The notes beneath the pieces are model-generated. The model saw only the letters and a program-made list of their open reading frames with translations, had not been told where the DNA came from and did no database searches. Below, one piece after another: positions 48,440 to 60,335 of a stretch of DNA of 64,000 nucleotides (position 1 is its first letter; each line of letters begins with the position of its first letter). The DNA is taken from NCBI GenBank assembly GCA_030035585.1, contig CM057460.1, forward strand, positions 129,812,714 through 129,876,713, read 5' to 3'. Position numbers and translations under genes: made by a program. This DNA is from Dugong dugon. Lineage: Eukaryota > Chordata > Mammalia > Sirenia > Dugongidae.

Positions 48440-49920
48440 TTCCCTTGCACACTTTCCATTCACTCCTTATCCCATTATAATCTAATTTCTACCCACTCCT
48501 TTCTACTGAAATCATTCTTTCTAAAATTACGTATGAATTTCAATCACTAAATTGAATGGATCCTGTACTGATCATGCTAGTCAACTTGCCTGCTGTGCAA
48601 AGTTCTTCTAGATTACAATTCTCAATCCCCACCCCTACAGGCTCTGTTCAGTAGATTTGGCTGTGCTCTCTACCACAGATTTCCCACCAAGAGACTCCCC
48701 AACCCAGTCACGACTGATTAACCGGACAACATCTGATCAAAAGGCAGCCAGCCATAGTGTTGGCCCAAAGTTTGTGACTTTCATGTAAAGACTCAAAAAA
48801 GAAGAGTTTGGCCAAGTTTTCTCTCTTACAAATTTGAACTAAGATCAAAGGCAAGTCAGAAGTTGGTGAGGAGGCAATGGACCTAGGAGGCCATGAATAG
48901 TTGTAACTAGGTCAGTCACTATGGCCATGTATAAAATAACCACAGAGAAAGGTATTGGCTAAGGACAAATAGCTAAGCAGTTGGTCAGAGGTGGTCTCTG
49001 AGAAAAGGGTAAAAGGAACTGCTTTGGTTTCTGGCAGCTTTCAAAGTCCTTTTGAAGTCTGGTTATGTTCTGGTTTTTGTTCCTGGATTTACACGAAATT
49101 TCATAAACTCTATCCTCAACATAAGCCTCATTTGCTGTAGCTTGAGTGGATTTTTTCCTACCAATGATCCTTTAAGTCCTTATTTTGTGTGACCTCCTTA
49201 TAATATTTTGTACTATCAACCAGTCCTGCTTGTTGACAGTTTCTCCCACCTTGCTTTTCTGACAGGAGTCCCCTCTGCTTTGTCTTGTACCTTTTGTTTC
49301 TTCTTGATCTTCTTTGAAAGCACCTCTTCCTCTGCCAATCCCATAAACAGTAAGGGTGACTGGAGTTTCTCAGTTGCTCAGCCCACTCTTCCTAGAAGAA
49401 CTTATCCACACTCATGTCCTCAACTCCACTATAGCTGGAAATTCTCAGGACTGTTTATATTCTGACCAACCAAAATGCTTTTACAGAAACTACATTTGCA
49501 TTTATTAAAATAATTTCTTAGTTATTATTCATATGATTTTACATTTCAATTTCAAAGAGTACTTCATAGCACTGTAGTGAATGTCTATGATCAAGTTCTC
49601 AACGATATAGTACATTAATGCATAATGGCAACTCTTCAATCAAACATCTGATACAGACACCACAGTAGAAGAATCTAGAGCTAAAACTAAAATTTATCTG
49701 AATCATCTGTTTAAATTTGTTCCAGAGGTTTTTTTTTTTGGTTATACTCAAGAACCTAGTAATTTCAAGTTTTATAAAGAAAAGCTTACATATCAAAGTA
49801 ATTATTAGGACTGAAGTCAGCTACGAGTTGGGAAAATCGTTATATATATACAGGAGATAAACATGATAAAAAGAGGGTCAGGAATGGATTAGTATCACAG
49901 AACTGTGAAGAAATTTAAAT
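48440..49920. other. No gene recognised
   Basis: Frame 49208-49465 (85 codons) has no known match and no splice context. T-run at 49730-49739. Confidence 0.45.
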
Positions 49921-49929
49921 CACGATATC

Positions 49930-50070
49930 TGTCTGTCTCATTTAACAGATGAAGAAACAGAGAAACCATGGTTTTCCCAGTGAATCCAACTTGCTCATGG
50001 CAGAATTGGGCTGTCATTAATTGGGCTGTCATTAATTCTGCGTGCAGCATTCTTCCCAGTACACCATGAT
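49930..50070 (-). mobile_element. MIR fragment with a 15-bp tandem duplication
   Basis: 'cagatgaagaaacagagaaa' is the reverse of the MIR block. AATTGGGCTGTCATT occurs twice in tandem at 50004-50018 and 50019-50033. Confidence 0.6.
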
Positions 50071-50604
50071 TTATTAACTGTTCTCAAACACATCAAAAGC
50101 AAAATGGCAAGAAGGCCTTCATGGATTGAAGAAAAACTGATCAAGAGGGCATTTATCCTCTCAACAGAATCACCTCTATTATGGCACTTTTCTCCTGTTA
50201 GGCTCCTGCGTATGGCAGACTGGAAGCAGATGTTCTGAAAGCAGGGCTGTGAGAAAGGCAAACTAACACTTTCTCTTCGATGAGCTTGGAAGGACTCAAA
50301 CTGCTCTCTCTAGAGTAGTTAAGACAGATGCTGAGATATAGCAAAGTTTTGATCCAAGAGCTTGAAGTCCCAGAGTCATGAAATCACCCCAGGAAGAGAA
50401 GTAGGGTGAGCTTTAAATCATATTCAGTAATCCAAGTCTGGGTGTGAAATATATTAAAACTAGAAAAAGTGGTGACAGATAAAAAACGTTAGTAGAAAGT
50501 GTTTCAAATTATTTCATTAGAAAATTGCTCTAAAGTACCATTTTAAACATGAGACAGCTAGCTTTTCAAAGTTTCCAGTGTTCAACTGTTTTTTTATAAA
50601 GGTG

Positions 50605-50714
50605 TATGCATGCTCCCATAAAGATTACAGCCTAGAAAATGCTATGGGGCAGTTTTACTCTGTCACATGGGTCTCTATGAGTCGAAACTGACTCAACGAC
50701 ACCTAACAACAACA
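50605..50714 (+). mobile_element. SINE/RTE-tail fragment
   Basis: 3' half only: 'gctcccataaagattacagc', 'ggggcagttttactctgtca' and tail GACTCAACGACACCTAACAA, which here keeps the full RTE-type CCTAACAACAACA end. Confidence 0.82.
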
Positions 50715-50719
50715 TATGT

Positions 50720-51600
50720 GATGTATTTGTGTGTGTATATTTACATGTGCATGTATACATGTATTTAATTATAAAGACAGATATACAAGGAAGCTTAAAT
50801 CAAGCTTAAGCCAAGAACCTCATTTGGATCTTGGGAACAATAAAAATCTTGTAGTTCAAATGAAGCATCTGCCACTTAGTAGTAGCATTTCAAAATTTTA
50901 AGTTCAGTTTTTTGTTCTTTTTTTAACGGTAAAATGAATCTTTTTAAAAGCACATGAAACTTTTTTAAAGTTATGAAGCACTATATATGAAAACAAAGTT
51001 ACAAGAAAAAACATGTATAGGTATGAAATTTCATACTATTATGTCAATAAAAACCATTTTATGGTTACTCAGTGGAGGACAAAATAACCAAAAGATGAGG
51101 GAGCCACTGAACTGCAGCTTGACTGAATGTCTACGATGAATCCGAAATTCCAGAGACACTTCAACTTCTGCTCTGTGCAGTCAGCCTATGTCAGATCGTT
51201 TATATCCTGAGCTACCCACATGCAGGGTAAAGTTACCGTCTCTCTTTAGAACAGCAGTGCCCACAGCCAAAATGTGGCATATGCTTCAGCTGCTAATTTA
51301 TTAACCCTTCAGGGATGGATTAAAATACTCTTTTACTGCAGAGTTCATAGTCAGCTTGCAAACCTCAGACTCCCTGTCTTCTTTGCTAGCTCTCAGATTT
51401 ATCTCTCAGCTCTGTATCAAAACTTCTTCCCTCAGCTCTAAGCAGGAAATCCTCATTTCTCGCCTTTCTTACTCTATAAATCTCTTAACACTCTCCCTGA
51501 CCTGCAAGACCCAACTCAGCTCTGAACATGTTAAATAATGGCATCAGCTCACTCCTTTTCCAGCCCATCTCTTCTATCTTCCATTTTCCAAGATGATCAG
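50720..51600. other. No gene recognised
   Basis: No repeat or coding exon assigned. Confidence 0.4.
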
Positions 51601-52008
51601 TGTTATGGATTGAATTATGTTCCCCCAAAATATGCATTGAGGTCTTGGCCAATGTACCTGTGTATGTAATCCTGTTTGGAAATACAGTTTTGGTTTTGTT
51701 TTGTTAATGAGGTCATACCAGAGTAGGGTGAGTCCTAAACCTAATCACTTCTGAGTTATGAAAAGAGCAGAATAGACACAGAGACACACACTGAAGACAG
51801 ACAACAGAGACAGATACATCTACAGGCCCAGGAATGCCAAGGATTGTTGGCTGCCACTAGAAGCTGAAATAGAAAAGGACCTTCCCCTAGAGTTATGCCC
51901 TGAATTTGGACTGCTGGCCTCCTGAATTGTGAGAAAACAAATTTCTATTTTTTAAAGCCATCTACCTGTGGTATTTTTTGTTACAGCATCCCTAGGTAAC
52001 TAAGACTA
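51601..52008 (+). mobile_element. LTR, ERVL/MaLR-type
   Basis: Starts TGTTATGGATTGAATTATG and ends near GGTAACTAAGACT. It is the plus-strand version of the copies at 19991 and 25196, with AAACAAATTTCTATTTTTTA near its end. The end is followed by a short repeat of TAGGTAACTAAGA. Confidence 0.75.
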
Positions 52009-52734
52009 GGTAACTAAGAACCCTTAAGCCTTGCCCTATAGCCTCACACTTTTTAATGATTCTATCTTTCCTATAACATCAAATTCTCTACTCTTTAGAC
52101 CCCTCCTCTCAGAGACTCCTACTGAAACCAACACTCCAAACTCAGCATGTTCACCCCATCAGGAGCCTGCCAAGCAATCCTCACTTTATTCAGACATTGG
52201 CTTATATTAAAGCCAATACACAACATAGACACTCTTAGTCTACCAGATGAGAGTGTTCTCAATCCACACACATTTCAGGAAGTTTGATGTAACAGGAAAA
52301 ATTTCAAAGGTCTAAGGAAATGAATCTCTCTCCTTGGAGACTGTCACTAACACCTCAAGTCACCACAGTCCTTAGCCTCTGGAAAGCAAGGAATTCATTC
52401 ACCTTTTGCATTTTTAATGTATTTACCTCTTGTCAATGGGCTGCTCTGTTTATAAGCTGCAAAGTATCTGGGATCAAATGTCTGCTTCTCAAATCTGTTA
52501 CTTTTGGTAGCATTTTCAGTAATACCTAAGGGTACTGTTGTGGACAATTTCAGGAATTCTCTATGTAAGCTTACAAAGGGCCATTCTCCTAAAATGCACT
52601 GAATTGCATTCTTTTATTTGGTACATTTTCACTAACACAGATAGATTCTCTTCTCTCTAGGTTTAATGCAGTCATGGGGAGAAAAAAAGCATGTTGTGTC
52701 TCTTCACTCTGAGGCTCCTACTAAATCACCTTCT

Positions 52735-52910
52735 ACATACTTTATTTAGTAATGTATTATGTTTATCATCTGTCCTCCCGCTAGATGGTAAGCTCCAAAG
52801 AGGGCAGGGATTTGTCTTTGCTTCCTAATGAATACCAAGGGCCTATAACAGCACCTGGCACAAACTATAAGCTCAATAAATATCTGTTGAATTGATTAAT
52901 TCATTAATTT
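52735..52910 (+). mobile_element. L2 LINE 3' end
   Basis: 'cccgctagatggtaagctcc', 'agagggcagggatttgtct' and 'ctcaataaatatctgttgaa' are the classic L2 3' terminus. Confidence 0.75.
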
Positions 52911-52914
52911 CCTC

Positions 52915-53690
52915 CATGAAAGTTTATTCTAAATGCTTTGGTACTTGGATGCTGAAACAAGATGTACATATTAAATTGAGAAATACCTCGTGGATTTTGG
53001 ATGAAGAGTAAAAGGAGGGCTTGAACATTCGTTCCACTCTACTCTGATAGTGTAAATTGCTCCATGAGGCGCAAGAAGCATAACATTTTTTTGTGTTTCC
53101 AAACTGATCCACATCTGGCTCAGTTACCCCCACAGAAAATTTTTTTTGAGAAATCTAATAAAAGTCACTTTTTTGGATTATCTCCCCTTCCATTCTTTCA
53201 AACAAGAAATCTAGAGCTATAGAGTCCAGAAAAATGGGGCAGAAGCTAGTGCTCTATTTTGGTCACTGATGCTCTCAGTCTAAGGTAATGGAAGTGACTC
53301 CACCCACAGACTTTTCCCTCCATGCCACACTCAGTCATGGGAATCCTCAGTGAAGCTCCTGAGACAATGGCACCTAGTGTCAAGTAAGCATGGGCTCCCA
53401 CATGGCTATCCCCATGTGAGACTCCTACATCCACAAAGGCATTGCTTCTGAGGGAGATCAGATCTCCACCACTAGCAAAAGCCATAAACCCTGCTCTCCT
53501 TTCCTAGCCCTCAGAAATCTTTCCTATCACTTTCCTCTTAAGCCCTCTCCCTTCCCATTCCTGAAACAAAAAAAATTTATTCATACCTGCTTGCTAACTT
53601 TCATAATGGTGTTTGATGGCTTGTTCCTACAGATGGCCAGACCCTAGACCCTAGAAACACAAAACAATCGTGTTTGTCTTTCCCAGGGAA
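52915..53690. other. No gene recognised
   Basis: Minus-strand frames at 52924-53133 and 53246-53485 have no recognisable homology. Confidence 0.45.
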
Positions 53691-53744
53691 CAAATAGAAT
53701 CCAGGTCTTAGAAGCACTCTTAATGGCAATGGAGTGGGGGAATT

Positions 53745-54135
53745 CACTCAGGACTGACTGGGTTCAGCTGCTTGTGACAGAAACCCCAAAACAACAATGG
53801 CCTAAACAAGACACACTTTTATTTTATCTCTTAAAAGGAACCCTGAGATATCCCCCAGAGCTGCTACGGAGTGTTCTGTCTTTTAATGCTCCACCAACAT
53901 TCACATGCCACTTTATGACCCAAGGTTACTGCTGTGCATTGGCTATATGCTAACTAACAGAAAGAAAGAGGAAAAAAGTACATGTCAGCTGTCTCTAAGG
54001 TTTCCCAGGGCTGCCAAAATCTTTCATTACATCTCATTGGCTAAAGCATAGTCACACAAACAGACTAGTTACAAAAAAAAGCTGGAAATGAATGCTTTAT
54101 TCCAGGTGGCCATATTGGATATTGAGACAGGCAAC
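53745..54135. mobile_element. Old interspersed repeat, family uncertain
   Basis: 'gttcagctgcttgtgacaga', 'caatggcctaaacaag', 'catctcattggctaaagcat' and 'ttattccaggtggccatatt' occur in the order of a common eutherian repeat that I cannot name with certainty. Confidence 0.4.
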
Positions 54136-54544
54136 TAGCAGTCTGTACTACAGAGAGTGAGCATTCATTTGGTTCTTTCATGATGAGTAGGCAGCAGTAA
54201 AAAAACAAAAATCAGAGTACTTCTTCAATAGGTCATCCAGTTGCATTAAAATACCAATAAATAATTATTTTATGGTTCCAAGTTTAAGACCCACCTCAAG
54301 TCCAACTGCCACCTGCCTCTCAATTTGGATCAAGGTGAGAGAGGGAGACAAAGTCACTTGTTAGCCACATCTTGTCATCAGATTTTTTTTTTTTAAATAA
54401 CCTGGCTTGGTCTCAGATAGATGAATGGATATATAAGAAATATATAATGTTGAAAGAATGGGATGTAAGAGAAGTAAAGTCTAGGATAAAGCTTAATTTC
54501 AACTCTATTAAGACTGAGTAACAGAGTGGGTGATATTATCTTGT

Positions 54545-54910
54545 CCCCACCTGCAGTCCCACCAAATTATAAGCTTGAAGGCAGAGAATTTGCTTTATTA
54601 TTTTATATCCCCCACAATCTTTTATATAGCCATCACTCAGTATCTTTTTCATAATGAGTTGAAAATAGATAAAAATGTAAATACAGATAAGAACTTATAT
54701 AAAAAGCAGAAAATGAAGAGTCTAAAACATTTTTAAATTAATGGCATGACAGAAAACAGCAATGAACCAAAAGTCAGCAGGCATATTTTCTATATCTGTC
54801 TTCAATAGTTATTGTTTATTTGATCTCATTTTCCCCAGGTGTAAAATGGAGATTATGACGTTTCCCCGCCCTCCTCTGGCTTATAGTGACAAATAAATGT
54901 TAATTTTAAA
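54545..54910 (+). mobile_element. L2-like then MIR-like remnants
   Basis: 54545-54660 resembles an L2 end ('accaaattataagcttgaag'). 54820-54910 resembles MIR ('tctcattttccccaggtgta'). Confidence 0.5.
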
Positions 54911-54919
54911 TGCTATACA

Positions 54920-55217
54920 ATCACAAAAGGACAAATATTGCATGCTCTCATGAATACAAAATACCTAGAATAGGCAAATGTAGAGAGGTCAGATTTTAAT
55001 AGTGGTCACCAGGGGTAGGAGAGAGGGGGAAAGGGGAAATCATTATTTTAAGGGGAAAGGGGAAGCATTGAGTTTCTGTTTATGGTGATAGAAAATTTGG
55101 CAATGCGCATTTGTAATGGTTGAAAACATGATTTATGTAATTGGTGTCACTGAACAGTACACTTGAAAAATGTTGAATTGGCAAATGTTGTGTTATATAT
55201 ATTTTTACAACAATAAA
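54920..55217 (+). mobile_element. L1 3' end, 5'-truncated
   Basis: 'tcacaaaaggacaaatattg' through 'gtgttatatatatttttaca' and an A-rich end. Exact 12-bp duplications AAATGCTATACA at 54908-54919 and 55218-55229. Confidence 0.9.
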
Positions 55218-55229
55218 AAATGCTATACA

Positions 55230-56600
55230 GGTTATTACTTTTTCATATTCTTCTTCCCAGATCTACCCAGTAAGTATACCATATCAAAGAATCTTTGCAA
55301 CTTGCAAAATAAAAAGGGATAAGGGAAGCATGTATTAGGGTGAAGAGCCGACCTGCCAATAAAGTTCCCAGCATCAATAAAGATCATGACCAGAAGCAAC
55401 AACCAAAAATCACCCAGGGAAAGACCTGCACATGTGCTCTCTCTCTCTCAGGGCCTCTAATCTGGTTCATGTCCTTTTTCTGTGATTGCCATGTTCATAG
55501 TAAAGACAATGAGTGTGTTCAGACACGCTTGAAAAGGCCATGAGTCATCAGGAAATAAGTACTCTGACTTGAGAGGATGATCCAACTACTCTTCAGACAC
55601 ACTTCAACTCTTCAAACACACTTGTCACAACACATCCTACTTGAAAAATTCTATTCAGTGTCTATCATAAAGCAGTTGGAATTAAACTTCAGACCCTATC
55701 ACCTAGCCAGATAGAGGGCTATCTTGACTCCTGGTCAGTAGCTCACCGAAAACTGTCATGCATGGTTTGAGCTTCTCTTCCCTAATTACTCTGAGGTTCC
55801 TACAGCATTTAGCTTCTGTAGCACTATCTGAAGGTATCTGAGCATTTAGTTCCAGTCTCTCGTTCAGTAATATTAACAATGTGTCCAATAGAGTGCTGGG
55901 CTCTGTGGGCAATGAGTAAGCAGAAACTGGCATGGTAGCTGCCTTCCTTGAGGCTTTGACTCATGGGGGGAACATATTCATCAGATGACCACATAAAGAG
56001 ATATTAAACTACACCTCTGTGCTCTGAAGACATATAACAGGGGAAACTGATCACATCTGGGGTCCAGGGAAGATTTCCCAGAGGAAGGAACATTTATCCT
56101 CAATATGAAGAATGAAATTTATCAAATGAAGTGGAAAAGAATTCACATAAGGAAAATAGCATGTGTCAAGTCCCTGTGGTAGGAGGGAGCACAGCTTGAT
56201 CAAGGAACTGAAAGAAGGCAGCATGTGTGGAGCATGAAGAACAAAGATGAGACCAGTGCCAAGACAAGACTGGAGAGTTAGAGTATCAGTTAGGGTTCTT
56301 TGGTTGTAAGCTCCAGGAGTCAATTCTGTCTCACTCATACAAAAAATGTGAAAGTTCTTTGGAAATACACTAAAGACTTTCACTTCCTACAAATAGTATA
56401 TTGTTACTATTGTAAAATCTGGGGGTAATACTTAAAATAATAAAAAATATATATATTAGGAAGACTTACTTTAAACTTATGAACTTCTTATATGGCAAAA
56501 GCTATTTATTTTCAGCGTACTTCACCCTAAACAACATTAGTTCTTTCCTTGATTTTGACTTAAAAATATCTAAATGAGAATTAATATAGCATAATAATGT
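55230..56600. other. No gene recognised
   Basis: An L2-like patch lies at 55830-55960 (reverse). The minus-strand frame 56051-56383 (110 codons) resembles no protein I know. Confidence 0.4.
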
Positions 56601-56790
56601 TCAAGACTATAGACTCAAATCTTCATTCCACCTTTTCCTCCCATGTGACTTCATAGAAATCCCTAACCATACTTCGCCTCCAGATTATTATGAGGATTCA
56701 GTGAGTTAATAGATGGGAAATGTTTAGAACAGTGCCTGTCATATAGTAAGCATTATACAAGTGTTAGTTATTATTGTTGCTGTTGCTGTT
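56600..56790 (+). mobile_element. MIR SINE remnant
   Basis: 'tattatgaggattcagtgag' and 'tagaacagtgcctgtcatat' are MIR 3' blocks. Confidence 0.65.
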
Positions 56791-56794
56791 TTTG

Positions 56795-57380
56795 TTATTA
56801 TTGTTGTCTTCACCACTTAAAAGATGTAGAAACTCTTTGCTGGTGTTTCTCTCAAGTGCCACCAGCAGTTTAACACACCATCAGTCACTAATTTAGTGAT
56901 GTTTAGTCACTAAGTTTGGTGATGTTGGTCTTTTAGCTTTAAGAACATTCTATTGGCATTATTATAATGAGGCTAGGCATACCTTCCTTTGTATTCAAAA
57001 AGCAAAACCAAAGAAGTAGTGATCCCATGATAATATGAAGTAGGATCAGACTAGTCTCTGAACCAGGATATTCTTGAAAGCCCCCAAGCAGGGGGTGAGG
57101 GAACCCCGCATTCCCTAAACACTGTTCCACATCTCTCACCATCAGTGACACTAAAAGATAAAGCTTGGCTAATTCTTCCCTGCCTCACAGCTCAGGTTTC
57201 TTCCCTAAGCCATGAGGTGGTTTTCAGGAACCTTCAAACCAACTTCTGGATGTCACAGTGTTCTGCCCGAGGCCCCTCCCAGTCCCTCAGGAGCCATCCA
57301 GCATCTTTGCTTCCTCCAGCCATATAGTCAATATGTACAACTAAAAAGCAAACAATGAGCAAAAGCTGGCATCAGATAAG
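56795..57380. other. No gene recognised
   Basis: No repeat or coding exon assigned beyond short TTG/TTA-rich sequence at 56770-56812. Confidence 0.4.
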
Positions 57381-57500
57381 TCTAAGTCCTCAACTTCTTA
57401 GTTCTGCCACTCAGTAACTAATGACTTTTGCAAGTTCCTTACATTTTCTGAGCCCCAGGTTCCTTAGCTGTAAAATGGAGGTAATAATTTAAAAAGACTT
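57380..57500 (+). mobile_element. MIR SINE remnant
   Basis: 'gttctgccactcagtaacta', 'cttttgcaagttccttac' and 'gctgtaaaatggaggtaata' are MIR core blocks. Confidence 0.7.
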
Positions 57501-57504
57501 GTTC

Positions 57505-58198
57505 ATAGTTGTGCAGTGATAAAGCATCTGAGTTATCTTATTCTAATGGTCTCAGGCAGAAGCCATGCACTTCTCATTGTCTTGTGCCATGGGACCCAAA
57601 TCGTCCCAGAAATCCTGACTCAGTCACGAGTACCTATAAATGTATTCCTGTATATCACACAGAACCTGCATCTCACAGCAATACCTATGAGTATATTCCC
57701 AGTATTATCAATAGTCAAAAGTTTCTGGTACTGATTCTCTTGCTATTCCTTCCAAAGTCTCAACTCCTGATCTTTAGCTTATGGCAGAGAACTTTAGGGG
57801 AATATAAAGAGGAAGCAGAAACACCTGTGAGTGATAAGTCTAAGTGTCTCTAGTCAATTTATTATACTAGCAATAAGAACATAAAAGAGAATGGAATCCT
57901 CTATTTAGGGATGATACAAAATTAATTTTTAAGGATTTGATCAATCATTACCCTAGGAATAAGAGCAGATAGTGAAGACAGTGACAAATTCCAAGGCCTT
58001 TTCATTTACATCATAAAGTGTACTGTAAATATCCTTGCTTGACCAAATTCTTGAAACCTGCAAACAAAATCAATTGTAGACAGTATTCGTCTAGTCTTTT
58101 TTCTTGAACATAAGTATTTTTTTCCACTTGATTGGTCCACAAGCATTGAGACATATGTTAAAATATTTTACTTACATATAGTTAATTTAGAAAGGCTA
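57505..58198. other. No gene recognised
   Basis: Overlapping frames at 57509-57853 and 57516-57734 are on the same strand in different phases and neither is recognisable. Confidence 0.45.
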
Positions 58199-58210
58199 AA
58201 CTCTCTTTAA

Positions 58211-58438
58211 GGAACCTGGTGGTGCAATGGTTAAAGCGCTGGGCTACTAACCAAAAGGTTGGCAATTTGAATCCACTAGCTGCTCCACAGGAGAAAGATG
58301 TGGCAGTCTGCTTCTGTAAAGATTACAACCTTGGAAACCCTATGAGGCAGTTCTACTCTGTCCTATAGAGTCACTGTGAGTTGGAATCCACTCCACGGTG
58401 GTGGGTTTGATTTTGTTTTTTTGTTTTGTTTTGTTTTG
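58211..58438 (+). mobile_element. SINE, RTE-tailed, long form
   Basis: GGAACCTGGTGGTGCAATGG head, long-form segment 'gagaaagatgtggcagtctg', tail then a (TTTTG)n end. Duplications AACTCTCTTTAA at 58199-58210 and 58439-58450 are exact. Confidence 0.94.
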
Positions 58439-58487
58439 AACTCTCTTTAAATTTGCCAGAGTTTTTGTCCTAAGTTTGGTAAGCAAA

Positions 58488-58672
58488 TCAAGAAACCCGT
58501 TGCCACTGAGTAGATTCCAACTCATAGCGACCCTATTCAACAGAGCAGAACTGCCCCATAGGGTTTCCAAGGCTGTAACTCTAATTTACAGAAGCAGACT
58601 GCCACATCTTTCTCCCGTGAAGCCGCTGGTGGTTAGTAGCCAAGGCCTTAACCACTGCACTCCCAGGGTTCC
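58488..58672 (-). mobile_element. SINE, RTE-tailed, long form
   Basis: Reverse-strand copy. Duplications TTTGGTAAGCAAA (58475-58487) and TTTGGTAAACAAA (58673-58685). It faces the SINE at 58211 tail to tail across 49 bp. Confidence 0.93.
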
Positions 58673-58910
58673 TTTGGTAAACAAAAGAACTGTAACTACA
58701 AAAGAACTATAATAATAATTGAGGGTTAATTAAAATTTGAAGAATGCCAGACAAATCTAATTATTTCTATTATCCTTCATTTTATAAGGTGAAAGATCAA
58801 ATTTTTGTGTTATCCAATTATCCTGTAGAAAACCCAAATATACTATCTTAGCAGTTTTATTATTCTGAAATTCATAAGGCAAAATCAAAAGAATTGTCAG
58901 GGATAGGGGG

Positions 58911-58919
58911 CAAGATGGC
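58911..58919 (+). promoter_or_regulatory. YY1-like box at L1 5' end
   Basis: CAAGATGGC within the first 15 bp of the element. Human L1 has a YY1 site with the same core at the same place, where it sets accurate transcription initiation. Function here is inferred. Confidence 0.7.
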
Positions 58920-59131
58920 GCTCTAGGCAGAAGCACCACACCGTCCCTCCACAGCAAAGATCCGAAAAACTAAGCCTAACAGAGAATCAACAATCCTGAA
59001 ACCCTAGAACACCAAATGAAGAGATAAAGAACTCAGCCAAACACCAAATGGAGTGAGAATACTAAAAGAGAACGGAGAGCGAGGAGAGACTCATGCAGAG
59101 ATTCCTTACCAGCTAACGCAGCACGGATCCA

Positions 59132-59140
59132 CCATCTTGG
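59132..59140 (-). promoter_or_regulatory. Second, reversed YY1-like box
   Basis: CCATCTTGG on the + strand is CCAAGATGG on the minus strand, about 220 bp into the 5'UTR. It could support antisense initiation, but the motif is short. Confidence 0.4.
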
Positions 59141-60335
59141 ATTCCTATCGGAGACCAGCGAACGGAAGAGCAGCCTCGCAGAGCGTCCAGTGGGAGACAG
59201 AACGACCGGTAAACTGCGGTGCACGCTTTCCCACCCCCCACCCCTCTCCGCCTCGGCTGGGGCTCCCCTGCTTTCCGTGGCCAGGGTCCCTGGGCCGTGG
59301 GGCGCCAGTGCTTGGATTCCGCATGCCCGGGCTGGCGGCTTTCTGAGAGCCGTTTGCTGGTTGCTGGCGAAGCTTTTTCTGCCGCCTCCCCCTCCTTTTG
59401 CCTGGGTGCCTGGTTCCGAGCGCCGTCTTTGCTCTCTCCTGCAGGGCTATGGGGCTGTGTTTGGGCGTGTGGCTGCTTCCAGGTCTGGGCTGCCACGCTG
59501 GTGAGATCCCAGGGCCTTTGTTCGTTGGCCCCTCTGCTTCCCATGGCCACGGTCTCTTAACCCCAAGACTGCCGGCTGCTTGGAATTCGTGCCCCTGAGT
59601 GGGGGCTCTCTGGGTCCCATTTGTTGGCACTGACTGCTGGTGTTGCTTTTTTTTTTTTTTTTATTTTATTTTTCTTCTTTTTTGATTAGTTTTGTCATCT
59701 TTTCCCTCTTTTTCCCTTTTGTCCTTCTTCATTGCTTAATTTCTCATCTCTCTATCTCTTCCTTCTCTTTCTGATCCCTGAATACCAGGCGATGTATGCC
59801 TCTGTACCTTCTGGCCAGGCTGTGCTGTGAAAACTGAGACCGACTCCCCTAGACCTCATAGCTGCATCAGTGGGATCCCTGGGAACTTTGCAGTTCTTTA
59901 ACTTTTCTGATTTTTATTTGTTCATTCTTTCCTTTTCTTTCTCTTCCCCCTTCTGGTTTCCTCCATCCCATAGTCTCTCATCTGTACATTCCAACGACAA
60001 GCTCCCCTAGCATTCTTTAATGTTTGTATGCTTTTTGCTCCTGCTCCTCTCTCCTCTCTCCCATATCCAGCTTAGCTTCACACATAACCATCTTCCCGCT
60101 GCACCCTACCTACCTGCACCGTGCACTTGACATCACACCACCAAGCTGTGCAGGCACACCCTATTGGAACCTGCCCAGCACTGACTACCGACCGTCCTGG
60201 TGGCTGCGGTGAGTGCCACAAGCAACCCATCCCAGTGGCTCCTCCTCAGCTAGATCTGCCCAGCTGTACCACAAGAATGAAACAAACAAACAAAAAAAAA
60301 ATCTACAATCAATAAACGAGAGAAATATCTACTGA

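Larger units (their letters stand above)
58905..60335 (+). promoter_or_regulatory. L1 5'UTR / internal promoter
   Basis: About 1.4 kb upstream of ORF1. 59050-59640 is GC- and CpG-rich compared with the AT-rich surroundings, as expected of an L1 promoter and a methylation target. 59640-60080 is strongly pyrimidine-rich (T18-like tract, then C/T tracts). Many short upstream AUG frames precede ORF1. Promoter activity is inferred from position and from L1 biology. Confidence 0.8.

Noticed and set aside
56051-56383. 110-codon reverse-strand frame
   Set aside because: No homology recognised; composition looks like ordinary non-coding DNA.
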